From Actinomadura craniellae (GTDB lineage: Bacteria > Actinomycetota > Actinomycetes > Streptosporangiales > Streptosporangiaceae): DNA of 64,000 nucleotides. Every line of letters starts with the position of its first letter. Position 1 is the first letter of the stretch. This document shows, piece after piece, positions 55,957 through 64,000 of this stretch. Below the pieces are notes generated by a model. The model saw only the letters and a program-made list of their open reading frames with translations. It was not told the origin of the DNA and made no database searches. The DNA lies in the NCBI RefSeq assembly GCF_003289645.1, contig NZ_QLYX01000010.1, positions 62,001 through 126,000 of the forward strand. The letters run 5' to 3'. The translations under genes were made by a program, and so were the position numbers.

Positions 55957-56901
55957 TCACCCGGGCGGCGTGTCGCCGGCCACCCGCCCGCCGGCGACCG
56001 GGCGCCGCCGCGCCGAGAGCCCACGGGCGCGCGCGGACCTGACGTGCGCCACGCACTCGCGGGCCAGGGCGGTGCGGTCGATCCCGTCCCAGGTGAATCC
56101 GGCGTCGGCCGTGGCGAAGGCGTCGCCCGCCAGGTGCCACAGGTCCGCCAGGAGCTCCGCCTGGGCCTCCCGGTTGAACTCCGTCCAGCGGGTGCGGCCG
56201 CGGGTGAGCTCGGCCGCCCAGTCGTAGGCGTCCGGCAGCGCCCACTGCGCCCAGAGTGCCTCCACCGCGTAGCGGGCGCCCAGATGCCGGTACTGCCAGA
56301 CGTGCGCGCACTCGTGCACGAACACCTCGGGCCGGCGGGCCGAGTCCACGGCCTTGAGGTAGATGGTGTCGCCGAGCACGAACGCCCGGTCGCTGAGGCC
56401 GAACAGGCCGGCGCGGCCCGGCACCACCCGCACCGTGTAGGGCGCGATCGAGTCGCCGTAGACCTTGCGCAGCAGGTCGCGTTCGACGTCGGTCAGCGCC
56501 CGCTCGCGCAGTTGCAGGAACAAGATCGCCTGCAGCAGGGCCAGGGCCTTGCCGAGGACGAGCAGCACGCCGCCCGCGACGCTCGCGACCAGGTCGGCCA
56601 GGCCTGCGGCGCGCAGCCGGGCGTCGCGCGTCACGACACCGCCGGCCAGCCGGACGGCTCCGCAGCCGGCACCCGCCACCAGGCCGAGCGCGGCCTTGAC
56701 GGTCGTCGCGACGAGGTCGCAGGCCGCGGACACCACGCTGCCCCACCAGCGCAGCACGAACGCCGGCGCCGGACCGGCGACCGGGATCCGGCCGAGCGCG
56801 GCACCGGCCGCATGACACCCGTTCCGGCCCGCCGTCCCCATGCTCTGGAGCACGTCGGAGGCGGCCTCGGCAACGGCGTTCACCGCGCGCTGGACCGGCA
56901 C
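55957..56901 (-). CDS. DUF4157-like zinc metallopeptidase with membrane helices
   Basis: A 314-residue protein. The N-terminal ~130 residues hold several hydrophobic Ala/Gly-rich helices. A central domain carries FVHECAHVWQYRHLG (HExxH) and a downstream EAQAELLADLW that could supply the third zinc ligand. Short proteins with this HExxH context resemble the DUF4157 family. The substrate is unknown. The GTG at 56901 follows GGGAGGG. It is 13 bp after thiE and probably co-transcribed. Confidence 0.8.
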   Translation of the reverse strand: MPVQRAVNAVAEAASDVLQSMGTAGRNGCHAAGAALGRIPVAGPAPAFVLRWWGSVVSAACDLVATTVKAALGLVAGAGCGAVRLAGGVVTRDARLRAAGLADLVASVAGGVLLVLGKALALLQAILFLQLRERALTDVERDLLRKVYGDSIAPYTVRVVPGRAGLFGLSDRAFVLGDTIYLKAVDSARRPEVFVHECAHVWQYRHLGARYAVEALWAQWALPDAYDWAAELTRGRTRWTEFNREAQAELLADLWHLAGDAFATADAGFTWDGIDRTALARECVAHVRSARARGLSARRRPVAGGRVAGDTPPG

Positions 56902-56914
56902 CGGCCCTCCCAGG

Positions 56915-57613
56915 TCAGTACACCGGACGAAGGCGGCGGCACAGTTCCGCCGCCGCCGCGGCGGGATCGGCGGCCTCGGTGAGGGCGCGGACCACCACCA
57001 CGCGGGTGGCGCCCGCGGCCAGCACCTGGTCGATGTTGCCGGCGTCGATGCCGCCGATCGCGAACCAGGGCCGGGTGCTGTGCCGGGCGGCGGCGTACTT
57101 CAGCAGGCCGAGGCCCGGTGCGGGCCGCCCCGGCTTGGTCGGGGTGGGCCACACCGGGCCGGTGCAGTAGTAGTCGACGCCGGGTTCGGCCGCCGCCGCG
57201 GCGGCCTCCTCCTCCGCGTGGGTGGAGCGCCCGATCAGCACGTCCTGCCCGACGATCGCCCGGGCGACCGGGACCGGCAGGTCGCCCTGCCCCAGGTGGA
57301 GCACGTCCGCCCGCGCCGCCAGGGCCACGTCCGCGCGGTCGTTGACCGCCAGGAGCGCCCCGTGCCGGTCACAGGCCTCCCGGAAGACCGACAGGTACTC
57401 GATCTCCTGCCGGGCCTCCAGGCCCTTCTGCCGGAGCTGCACGATGTCGACGCCACCGCGCAGCGCGGCGTCCAGGAAGCCGGGGAGATCGCCCTGGCGT
57501 TCCCGGGCGTCGGTGCAGAGGTAGAGCCGGGCCCGGTCGAGCCGGGCCCGGAGCGCGACGGCGCGATCGGACAGCAGGTGCCTGGGCACGGTGGGAGGCG
57601 TCCCTTTCTCCAC
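56915..57613 (-). CDS. thiE: Thiamine-phosphate synthase
   Basis: A ~232-residue TIM barrel joining HMP-PP and thiazole phosphate. Marks are [10 protein letters not shown] (diphosphate binding), [38 protein letters not shown] and FAIGGID. The GTG at 57613 lacks a good ribosome site; a GTG 24 bases downstream could be used. It is separated from the thiOSG operon by the Rv2175c and flavoprotein genes and lies on the other strand, with no riboswitch of its own seen. Confidence 0.95.
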   Translation of the reverse strand: MEKGTPPTVPRHLLSDRAVALRARLDRARLYLCTDARERQGDLPGFLDAALRGGVDIVQLRQKGLEARQEIEYLSVFREACDRHGALLAVNDRADVALAARADVLHLGQGDLPVPVARAIVGQDVLIGRSTHAEEEAAAAAAEPGVDYYCTGPVWPTPTKPGRPAPGLGLLKYAAARHSTRPWFAIGGIDAGNIDQVLAAGATRVVVVRALTEAADPAAAAAELCRRLRPVY

Positions 57614-57633
57614 GGGCCCCGCCGCTGGCGGGG

Positions 57634-58008
57634 TCAGAACGCGAGAGCCTGGGCCCGGCGGCGGATCTCGGTTCCCCGGTTCTCCAGGAGCGCCTGGGCA
57701 GGCGTTCCGGGCAGCGTGTCATCGGGGGTGAAGAGCCACCTCAGGGCTTCGATGTCGTTGTAGCCGGCGTCCGCCAGCAGGGTGAGGGTGCCGGGCAGAC
57801 CCTTGACGACCTGCCCCTGCTGGACGAAGGCGGCGGGGATGCGGAAACCCTCTTCACGCTGGGCTCCCAGCAGTTTGTGGTCGCGCAGCAACTGCTTGAC
57901 CCGGCTGTGGTTGACGCCGAGCCGCTCGGCCGTCTCCGTGGTGGTGAGCCAGTCGTCCACCAGGGCCGCCGTCGGGGAGTCGAGGGTGTGTTCAACGGTG
58001 GTGTGCAT
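57634..58008 (-). CDS. Rv2175c-family winged-helix DNA-binding protein
   Basis: A 124-residue orthologue of mycobacterial Rv2175c. The N-terminal helix-turn-helix ([20 protein letters not shown]) is followed by the highly conserved [20 protein letters not shown] and [14 protein letters not shown]. In M. tuberculosis this protein is phosphorylated on an N-terminal Thr by PknL, encoded next door. Here the N-terminus is also Thr-rich (MHTTVEHT) and several kinases are close. The ATG at 58008 with an upstream G-rich site is preferred to the GTG at 58017. Confidence 0.92.
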   Translation of the reverse strand: MHTTVEHTLDSPTAALVDDWLTTTETAERLGVNHSRVKQLLRDHKLLGAQREEGFRIPAAFVQQGQVVKGLPGTLTLLADAGYNDIEALRWLFTPDDTLPGTPAQALLENRGTEIRRRAQALAF

Positions 58009-58065
58009 CTGCGTCACGCCCCCTGCGTACCACGTGTGAGGACTTCCGAAACCCGCGGGCGGCCC

Positions 58066-59268
58066 TCAGCCGCGGACCGCCTCGCGCAGCGGAACGTCGG
58101 GGTCGGCCAGCGCCTCGGCGTCGACGGCCACGCCATCAGCGATGATCTTGCGGGCCTGGACCAGGTCACGCGGCCGGCCGACGCTGATCAGGGCCACCAG
58201 ACGGTCGTCGGCGAGCCAGCATCCCGCCCAGCGGGCGTCCCGCGGGTCGCCCCGGTAGAAGAACCGCTGCGCGGCGGGGTGGTACCCGACGTACTGCACC
58301 ATGCGGCCGAACTGCTCGGACCAGAAATAGGGCACCGCGTCGTACACCGCCTCCCCGCCCAGCAGGGCGGAGACGGCCGTCTCGGGGGCGTTGAGGGCGG
58401 TGTCCCAGTGCTCGACGAGCAGCCTGCGCCCGTACCGGTCGGACCACCAGGCGGCGCAGTCGCCCACCGCGACCACGTCGGGACGGGTCTGCCCCGCCAC
58501 GGAGGCGCGCAGCGAGGCGTCGGTCACCACGCCCCGCTCGACGTCCAGCCCGGATCCGGCCAGCCAGCCCACCTCGGGGCGCACCCCGATGCCGACCACG
58601 ACCTCGTCGGCGTCGATCCGGCCGCCGTCGGCCAGGGTCAGCCCGCCGACGTCGACGGACGCGACCTTGACGCCATAGCGCAACTCGACGCCCGCCTCGG
58701 CGTACCAGGGGGCGGTGTGCGCGCCGATCTCGGGGCCGAGCGCGATGGCCAGGGGAGTGTCGGCGGCCTCGACCACGGTGACCCGGCAGCCCTTCTTGGC
58801 CGCCGTGGTGGCGACTTCGGCGCCGATCCAGCCCGCGCCGACGATCGCCACTCGGGTGCCCTCCACCAGGCGGTCGCGCAGTGTCCTGGAGTCTTCGATC
58901 GTCCGCACCACGTGCTGCGGGCCGTCTCCGGGCAGCCTGATCGGGGTCGCTCCGGAGGCGATCACCAGCCCGTCGAAGGGCAGGTCTCCGGCGGTGCTCT
59001 CGACGGTCCCGCCCCCGCCGGCGGAGAGCCGCAGCCCGGTGGCGCGCTCGCCGAACAGCAGGTCGGCGTTGAGGGCGTCCCAGTCGGCGTCCACCGTCGT
59101 GTCGTCGCGCTCGCCCATCAGGACGGCCTTGGACAGCGGGGGCCGGTCGTAGGCGCGGTGCCGCTCCGCCGACAGCAGGGTCAGCGACCCCTCGTACCCT
59201 TGCGCGCGCAGTGCCTCGACCGCTCGTAGCCCGGCCAGCCCGCCACCGACAACGATCACCCTGTTCAT
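58066..59268 (-). CDS. FAD-dependent ferredoxin reductase-like oxidoreductase
   Basis: A ~400-residue two-dinucleotide-fold flavoprotein: VIVVGGGLAGLRAVEAL (FAD), RPPLSKAVL, VAIVGAGWIGAEVATTAAKK (NAD(P)H) and VVAVGDCAAW. The C-terminal reductase domain resembles those of ferredoxin/rubredoxin reductases serving P450 or dioxygenase systems. No ferredoxin gene is next to it. The mRNA looks leaderless from TACCAT. It is divergent from the riboswitch-controlled thi operon. Confidence 0.92.
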   Translation of the reverse strand: MNRVIVVGGGLAGLRAVEALRAQGYEGSLTLLSAERHRAYDRPPLSKAVLMGERDDTTVDADWDALNADLLFGERATGLRLSAGGGGTVESTAGDLPFDGLVIASGATPIRLPGDGPQHVVRTIEDSRTLRDRLVEGTRVAIVGAGWIGAEVATTAAKKGCRVTVVEAADTPLAIALGPEIGAHTAPWYAEAGVELRYGVKVASVDVGGLTLADGGRIDADEVVVGIGVRPEVGWLAGSGLDVERGVVTDASLRASVAGQTRPDVVAVGDCAAWWSDRYGRRLLVEHWDTALNAPETAVSALLGGEAVYDAVPYFWSEQFGRMVQYVGYHPAAQRFFYRGDPRDARWAGCWLADDRLVALISVGRPRDLVQARKIIADGVAVDAEALADPDVPLREAVRG

Positions 59269-59276
59269 GGCCAAGG

Positions 59277-59282
59277 ATGGTA
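59277..59282 (-). promoter_or_regulatory. -10 element TACCAT of the flavoprotein gene
   Basis: The minus-strand hexamer is eight bases from the ATG at 59268 and no ribosome site is present, consistent with a leaderless mRNA. Confidence 0.5.
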
Positions 59283-59332
59283 GTACGCGGCATCCGACGG
59301 AGATCGGTGCAGGCTACCCGTAAGCGGGGATC

Positions 59333-59338
59333 TACCCT
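59333..59338 (+). promoter_or_regulatory. -10 element TACCCT of the thi operon
   Basis: The hexamer places the transcription start near 59345, exactly at the 5' edge of the TPP riboswitch. Confidence 0.5.
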
Positions 59339-59344
59339 GGGGGA

Positions 59345-59440
59345 GACAGCGCGGGAGCCCGGTCCGACCGGGCTGAGAGGGCGGCTGAGCGGGCCGCCGA
59401 CCGCTACGACCTGATCCGGATCATGCCGGCGAAGGGAGCG
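59345..59440 (+). ncRNA. TPP riboswitch (THI element)
   Basis: Conserved parts are in order: GCGCGGGAGC at 59349-59358, GGGCTGAGAGGG (59370-59381) with the universal CTGAGA, a variable arm at 59382-59398, and ACGACCTGATCCGGATCATG then CCGGCGAAGGGA (59406-59437). The conserved GAAGGGA doubles as the Shine-Dalgarno for thiO at 59444. Binding of thiamine diphosphate should therefore block translation initiation of thiO-thiS-thiG. Confidence 0.95.
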
Positions 59441-59443
59441 AAC

Positions 59444-60583
59444 ATGCACTCCGATGTGCTGATCGTCGGGGCGGGGGTGATCGGCCTCTCCGTCGCCTGG
59501 CGCGCCGCCGCCGGCGGCTTGGACGTGACGCTGGCCGACTCCGGTCATCCAGGCGCCGCCTCCGGGGTGGCCGCCGGGATGCTCACCCCGGTCAGCGAGC
59601 TCACCTACGGCGAGGAGCGCCTGCTGCACCTGGGCATCGCCTCGCGCGACCGCTACCCGGAGTTCGTCGCCGAGTTGGAGGAGCTGACCGGCCACGCCAC
59701 CGACCACCGCCGCGACGGCGTCCTCCAGGTCGCCTACAACGCCGACGACCTGGCCTTCCTCGACGACCTGCGGCGGCTGCACGGGACGCTGGGCGTCCGC
59801 TCGCAGGCCCTGACCGGGCGCGAGTGCCGCCGGTTGGAGCCGATGCTGGCGCCGTCGGTCCGGGGCGGGCTGCTCGCCCCCGACGACGGCTCCATCGACC
59901 CCCGCCGGCTCACCGCCGCGCTGCTGGCGGCGGCCGGGCACGCCGGGGCCCGGCTGGTCAGGGAGCAGGTCGCCGAGGTGATCGTCGAGCGCGACCGGGC
60001 CGTGGGGGTCCGGCTCGCCGGCGGCACCGAGCTGCGCGCCGGGCAGATCGTGCTGGCCGCCGGCTGCTGGACCGGCGAGATCAGCGGATTGCCGCCGGAC
60101 GCGCTGCCGGGCGTCCGGCCGGTCAAGGGACAGGTACTGCGGCTGCGGGCCGAGACGCCCTTCCTGCGCCGGGCCACCCGGGGCGTGGTCCGCGGCTCCT
60201 CGGTCTACCTGGTCCCGCGGGCCGACGGGGAGATCGTGATCGGCGCCACCCAGGAGGAGATGGGCCACGACGTGACGGTCACCGCGGGCGGGCTGTGGGA
60301 ACTGCTGCGTGACGCCCGGGAGCTGCTGCCGGGCGTCACCGAGCTGCGGTTCGCCGAGGCCAACGCGGGGCTGCGGCCGGGCTCGCCCGACAACGCCCCG
60401 CTGCTGGGCCCCGGCGCACTGCCGGGGCTGGTGCTGGCCACCGGCCACTTCCGCAACGGAGTGCTGCTGGCCCCGGTGACCGCCGACTCCATCGCCGAGC
60501 TGCTGCTGGAGGGGACGTTGCCGGAGGTCGCCCGGCCGTTCACCCCCGACCGTTTCGACGGCAGGGTGGGCGCATGCAGGTGA
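59444..60583 (+). CDS. thiO: Glycine oxidase (thiazole branch)
   Basis: A 379-residue FAD enzyme oxidising glycine to the imine needed for thiazole formation. Marks are VLIVGAGVIGLSVAWRAA (FAD), GAASGVAAGMLTP, PVKGQVLRLR and GLRPGSPDNAPLLG near the end. The ATG at 59444 is correct because the in-frame ATG at 59423 lies inside the riboswitch core. It overlaps thiS by ten bases. Confidence 0.95.
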   Translation: MHSDVLIVGAGVIGLSVAWRAAAGGLDVTLADSGHPGAASGVAAGMLTPVSELTYGEERLLHLGIASRDRYPEFVAELEELTGHATDHRRDGVLQVAYNADDLAFLDDLRRLHGTLGVRSQALTGRECRRLEPMLAPSVRGGLLAPDDGSIDPRRLTAALLAAAGHAGARLVREQVAEVIVERDRAVGVRLAGGTELRAGQIVLAAGCWTGEISGLPPDALPGVRPVKGQVLRLRAETPFLRRATRGVVRGSSVYLVPRADGEIVIGATQEEMGHDVTVTAGGLWELLRDARELLPGVTELRFAEANAGLRPGSPDNAPLLGPGALPGLVLATGHFRNGVLLAPVTADSIAELLLEGTLPEVARPFTPDRFDGRVGACR

Positions 60584-60774
60584 TCGTCAACGGGACCCCG
60601 CGCGAGGTCCCCGCCGGAACGACCGTCGCCGCCCTGGTCTCGGCGGTGACGACGGCCGCCGCGGGCGTCGCGGCGGCGCTCAACGACGAAGTGGTGCCGC
60701 GGGCGCTGTGGACGGAGACCGCGGTACGGGAGGCGGACCGGCTCGAAGTGCTGACCGCCGTGCAAGGAGGCTGA
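60574..60774 (+). CDS. thiS: Thiamine biosynthesis sulfur carrier protein
   Basis: A 66-residue ubiquitin-fold protein with N-terminal MQVIVNGTPREV and the obligatory C-terminal Gly-Gly (VQGG) that is adenylated and thiocarboxylated. It starts within the end of thiO and ends three bases before thiG. No dedicated ThiF gene is present in the window. Confidence 0.96.
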   Translation: MQVIVNGTPREVPAGTTVAALVSAVTTAAAGVAAALNDEVVPRALWTETAVREADRLEVLTAVQGG

Positions 60775-61581
<807 letters not shown>

Positions 61582-61645
61582 ATCACGTTTCGGAACTACC
61601 CATACCTCATACCGGAGGCCGATGGGAGCAACGGCGAAACGCCCG

Positions 61646-61651
61646 TACACT
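61646..61651 (+). promoter_or_regulatory. -10 element TACACT of the PASTA kinase gene
   Basis: The hexamer is seven bases upstream of the ATG at 61659 with no ribosome site, indicating a leaderless transcript separate from thiG. Confidence 0.5.
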
Positions 61652-61658
61652 CACACCG

Positions 61659-63590
61659 ATGGACACGACGGTTGCGGACCCACTCGTCGGGCAGGTGCTC
61701 GACGGGCGCTACCGCATTGAGTCCCGGGTGGCCCGCGGCGGCATGGCCACGGTCTACCGGGCCCGCGACCTCAAGCTCGGCCGGAACATCGCGCTCAAGG
61801 TCATGCACCAGAACCTGGCACAGGACGACGACTTCGTCCGCCGGTTCATCGGCGAGGCCAAGGCCGCCGCCGCGCTCTCCCACCCCAACGTGGTGGCGGT
61901 CTACGACCAGGGCACCGACGGCCACCACGTCTTCCTGGCGATGGAGTACGTCCCGGGCCGCACCCTGCGTGACCTCCTCGACGAGCGGGGCCGACTGGGC
62001 CCGCGCACCGCCCTGGAGATCCTCCAGCCGGCGCTGGCCGCGCTCGCCGCCGCCCACCGCACCGGGCTGGTGCACCGCGACGTCAAGCCCGAGAACGTGC
62101 TGCTGACCGACGACGGCATGGTCAAGGTGGCCGACTTCGGCCTGGCCCGGGCCGAAACCGCCAGCAAACAGACCAAGACCGGGCTGATCATCGGCACGGT
62201 CGGTTACCTGGCCCCCGAGCAGGTGGTCTCAGGGCACGCCGACGTGCGCTCCGACGTGTACGCCGCCGGCATCATGCTGTTCGAGATGCTCACCGGCCAC
62301 CAGCCGCACCAGGCCGACACCCCCCTCGCCGTCGCCTACAAGCACGTCAACGAGGTCGTGCCGCCGCCGTCCAGCGCCATCCCAGGGCTGCCGCCGCAAC
62401 TCGACGTGCTCGTCACCCGCGCCACCGGCCACGACCCGGCCCGCCGGCCCGCCGACGCCGGCCAGTTCCTCGCCGCCGTGACCGACGTCCACGCGACACT
62501 GCCGCCCGACATCGACCACCGGCTGCAGAACGCCCCGCAGAACGTCACCTCGGTGCTCGGGCACGCCCCGCCCCCGGCCGCCGCCCCGCACACCCGCGTC
62601 TACCAGCAGCCCGACACCCTCCCGCCGGTGGCCCGCGGCTCCTTCATGGACCGGCTCATCGACACCGTGACCGGGCGGTACGCGCTGATCGCGGTGGGCG
62701 CCCTCGCCGTCGTGGTACTCGGCTGGGCCGTCTGGTACCAGGTGTCAGGGCAGTACGACTCCATCCCCAAGAACATCATCGGGATGAGCGCCGAACAGGC
62801 GAAGACCGAACTGGCCGGCAACGGGCTCACCGTGCAGGTACGCAAGGGCGGCTACAGCAACACGGTCCCCCGCGACCGGGTGATGAGCACCGACCCCGCC
62901 CCCGGCACCGACGTCAAACAGGGCACGGCCGTCACCCTCACCCTCTCCAAAGGCCCCTACCCGCGCGAAATCCCCGACGTGTCAGGCAAGTCGCAGGACG
63001 AAGCCACCCAGGCCCTCAAGGACGACAAGTTCGAGGTCGGCGCCGTCCACCGCGAGTTCTCCCCCACCGGCCGGCCCGTGCCCAAGGACCAGGTGATCCG
63101 CACCGACCCGCCCGCGGGCAGGAGCCACCAACCCGACAAGCCCGTCACCCTCGTCCTCAGCAACGGCGTGCAACTCCCCGACCTGACCGGCCAGCCCCGG
63201 CAGAGCGCCGAGCAGCAACTGCGCGCCCTGGGCCTGGCCGTCAAAGTCGAGGAACAGGAACAGGACGGCAAACCGCCCGGCACCGTGCTCAGCCAGAACC
63301 CGCCCGGCGGCACCGGTGTCAACCCCGGCGACACCGTCACCCTCACCGTGCAGAAGGGGCGCGACTGCCCCTGGTGGAACCCGTTCTGCGGCAACGGCAA
63401 CAACAACGATCCGAACCAGATCCCGGTACCGACCGTGCTGGGGCGAAGCGTGGACGAAGCCAGGAACATGCTGCAGGGAGCAGGCTTCCAGGTGGACGTG
63501 CGGCACCAGATCGGCAGCGGCCGGGTACTGCGCCAGCAACCCGCCAACGGCAACGCCCCACGCAACTCCCCGATCGTGATCTGGCACTGA
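61659..63590 (+). CDS. PASTA-domain Ser/Thr protein kinase (PknB/PknL-like)
   Basis: A 643-residue receptor kinase. The kinase domain (~16-278) has VARGGMATVYRA, ALKVMH, HRDVKPEN, DFGLA and GTVGYLAPEQ, all intact. A juxtamembrane linker leads to one membrane helix (341-361). Outside are four PASTA domains at about 368-431, 434-501, 503-566 and 588-643, the last two split by a linker with CPWWNPFC that may form a disulfide. PASTA domains bind muropeptides or lipid II. Position near the prenyl synthase and Rv2175c genes suggests the PknL role. Confidence 0.95.
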   Translation: MDTTVADPLVGQVLDGRYRIESRVARGGMATVYRARDLKLGRNIALKVMHQNLAQDDDFVRRFIGEAKAAAALSHPNVVAVYDQGTDGHHVFLAMEYVPGRTLRDLLDERGRLGPRTALEILQPALAALAAAHRTGLVHRDVKPENVLLTDDGMVKVADFGLARAETASKQTKTGLIIGTVGYLAPEQVVSGHADVRSDVYAAGIMLFEMLTGHQPHQADTPLAVAYKHVNEVVPPPSSAIPGLPPQLDVLVTRATGHDPARRPADAGQFLAAVTDVHATLPPDIDHRLQNAPQNVTSVLGHAPPPAAAPHTRVYQQPDTLPPVARGSFMDRLIDTVTGRYALIAVGALAVVVLGWAVWYQVSGQYDSIPKNIIGMSAEQAKTELAGNGLTVQVRKGGYSNTVPRDRVMSTDPAPGTDVKQGTAVTLTLSKGPYPREIPDVSGKSQDEATQALKDDKFEVGAVHREFSPTGRPVPKDQVIRTDPPAGRSHQPDKPVTLVLSNGVQLPDLTGQPRQSAEQQLRALGLAVKVEEQEQDGKPPGTVLSQNPPGGTGVNPGDTVTLTVQKGRDCPWWNPFCGNGNNNDPNQIPVPTVLGRSVDEARNMLQGAGFQVDVRHQIGSGRVLRQQPANGNAPRNSPIVIWH

Positions 63591-63618
63591 GTTTGCTTGG
63601 CGCTCGTTCCTCGCGCTT

Positions 63619-63723
63619 GTCGCGGCGCCTTCGGCGCGCCGTCTTCCCTCGTCGCGGTGAAGATCGCTCGTTCCTCACGATCTTCACCGCTCCTCAGTCC
63701 AGACGGCGCGGGCGCCGCTCCCT
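63619..63723. repeat. 105-bp nested palindromic repeat, unit 1
   Basis: Identical to unit 2 except for two bases. It holds a hairpin GTGAAGATCG/CGATCTTCAC (63657-63666/63678-63687). An outer inverted repeat GCGCCGTCT/AGACGGCGC and GGCGCC boxes at both ends surround it. The nested symmetry suggests a folded RNA or mobile palindromic unit of the REP/MITE kind. Confidence 0.85.
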
Positions 63724-63749
63724 GCTTGCCTGGCTCGCTTCGCTCGCTG

Positions 63750-63854
63750 GTCGCGGCGCCCTTGGCGCGCCGTCTTCCCTCGTCGCGGTGAAGATCGCTC
63801 GTTCCTCACGATCTTCACCGCTCCTCAGTCCAGACGGCGCGGGCGCCGCTCCCT
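63750..63854. repeat. 105-bp nested palindromic repeat, unit 2
   Basis: A direct copy of unit 1 at a period of 131 bp, with 103 of 105 positions the same (changes near the 12th and 14th bases). The spacer between the two (63724-63749) is itself rich in GCTCGCTTCGCTCGC-type repeats. Confidence 0.85.
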
Positions 63855-63915
63855 TTTCGCCTCGCTGCGCATCGGCGCCTGTCTCGTCCTTCCCGGGGTG
63901 AGTTTGGGGCGGCGG

Positions 63916-63921
63916 TAGGGT
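63916..63921 (+). promoter_or_regulatory. -10 element TAGGGT of the endonuclease IV gene
   Basis: The hexamer is nine bases upstream of the ATG at 63931 with no ribosome site, consistent with a leaderless or near-leaderless mRNA. Confidence 0.4.
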
Positions 63922-63930
63922 TGCGGGTCT

Positions 63931-64000
63931 ATGACTGCTGTGCAGAGCCCGATTGGGGCGCATGTGCCGGTGGCCGGGGGGTTGGCCACCGGGGGGTTGA
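63931..64000 (+). CDS. nfo: Deoxyribonuclease IV (AP endonuclease), 5' end only
   Basis: Only the first 23 residues are inside the window. They contain SPIGAHVPVAGGLATGG, the N-terminal motif of endonuclease IV, whose His is near the trinuclear zinc site of the AP-endonuclease family 2 barrel. The enzyme would cut abasic sites in base-excision repair. The frame stays open to the window edge. The short length limits confidence. Confidence 0.7.
   Translation, partial: MTAVQSPIGAHVPVAGGLATGGL

Larger units (their letters stand above)
63591..63930. other. Intergenic region with repeated palindromic units
   Basis: No gene is supported in this 340-bp gap. It is filled by two 105-bp direct repeats, given separately, joined by a GCTTCGCTCGC-rich spacer. 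The right end holds the promoter of the endonuclease IV gene. Confidence 0.6.

Overview
The window is chromosomal DNA of a high-GC actinomycete. Evidence includes BldD with its c-di-GMP signature, the actinobacterial integration host factor MihF, tandem DUF397/Xre modules, a whiE-like aromatic polyketide cluster, PASTA and other Ser/Thr kinases, a Rv2175c orthologue, and many start codons placed about 6-9 nt behind a TANNNT hexamer (leaderless mRNAs). The gene set and order (pyr operon, mihF, gmk, rpoZ, coaBC, metK, priA, def, fmt, rsmB, rpe) suit a Streptosporangiales/Thermomonosporaceae member such as Actinomadura. That placement is inference. No rRNA, tRNA, CRISPR array, transposase or prophage was seen.

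Layout. 1-6.9 kb is accessory: a DUF6069-type membrane protein divergent from a MarR regulator over two similar operator-like sites; a translationally coupled four-gene unit (GT-A glycosyltransferase with TTA codons, alpha/beta hydrolase, hexapeptide acyltransferase, membrane-anchored Rossmann-like protein); a secreted serine hydrolase; and a one-domain S1 protein with an elaborate leader. 7-11.3 kb holds a Cys/His protein, an APH-fold kinase and an Xre/DUF5753 regulator followed by five tandem DUF397 copies (one broken), with a divergent RsbW-like ATPase. 11.3-17.5 kb has rpe, a small PycTM/SLATT-like membrane protein, two coupled paralogous lipoproteins, a PAP2 phosphatase, rsmB, fmt and def. 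17.5-23.6 kb is a type II PKS cluster (cyclase, ACP, aromatase, cupin, KS-alpha, KS-beta, SchA/CurD protein, monooxygenase, LuxR regulator). 23.9-34.2 kb has an unknown protein, priA, a large membrane protein, metK, coaBC, rpoZ, gmk and mihF.

34.4-44.5 kb is the complete UMP operon pyrR-B-C-carA-carB-pyrK-D-F, with a PyrR-type leader that can hide the Shine-Dalgarno. It is divergent from bldD. 45-50 kb carries an SOS-box-linked HEPN protein, an L,D-transpeptidase, a YbaK protein, a WXG-like pair and a GNAT enzyme. 50-63.6 kb is a signalling/thiamine block related to the mycobacterial metF-idsA2-Rv2175c-pknL neighbourhood: metF, prenyl synthase, a membrane kinase, a PP2C-pseudokinase-kinase fusion, a zinc metallopeptidase, thiE, the Rv2175c orthologue, a ferredoxin-reductase-like flavoprotein, a TPP riboswitch ahead of thiO-thiS-thiG, and a four-PASTA kinase. 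The window ends with two 105-bp direct repeats and the start of an endonuclease IV gene.

Most noteworthy: the PP2C-pseudokinase-kinase fusion with a lost phosphatase metal ligand; a PyrD whose catalytic Cys is Ala; a KS-beta with Ala where the family has Gln; the TTA-containing four-gene unit; the S1-domain gene leader; the DUF397 array with its decayed copy; an SOS box ahead of the HEPN gene; the terminal 105-bp repeats; and widespread leaderless promoters.
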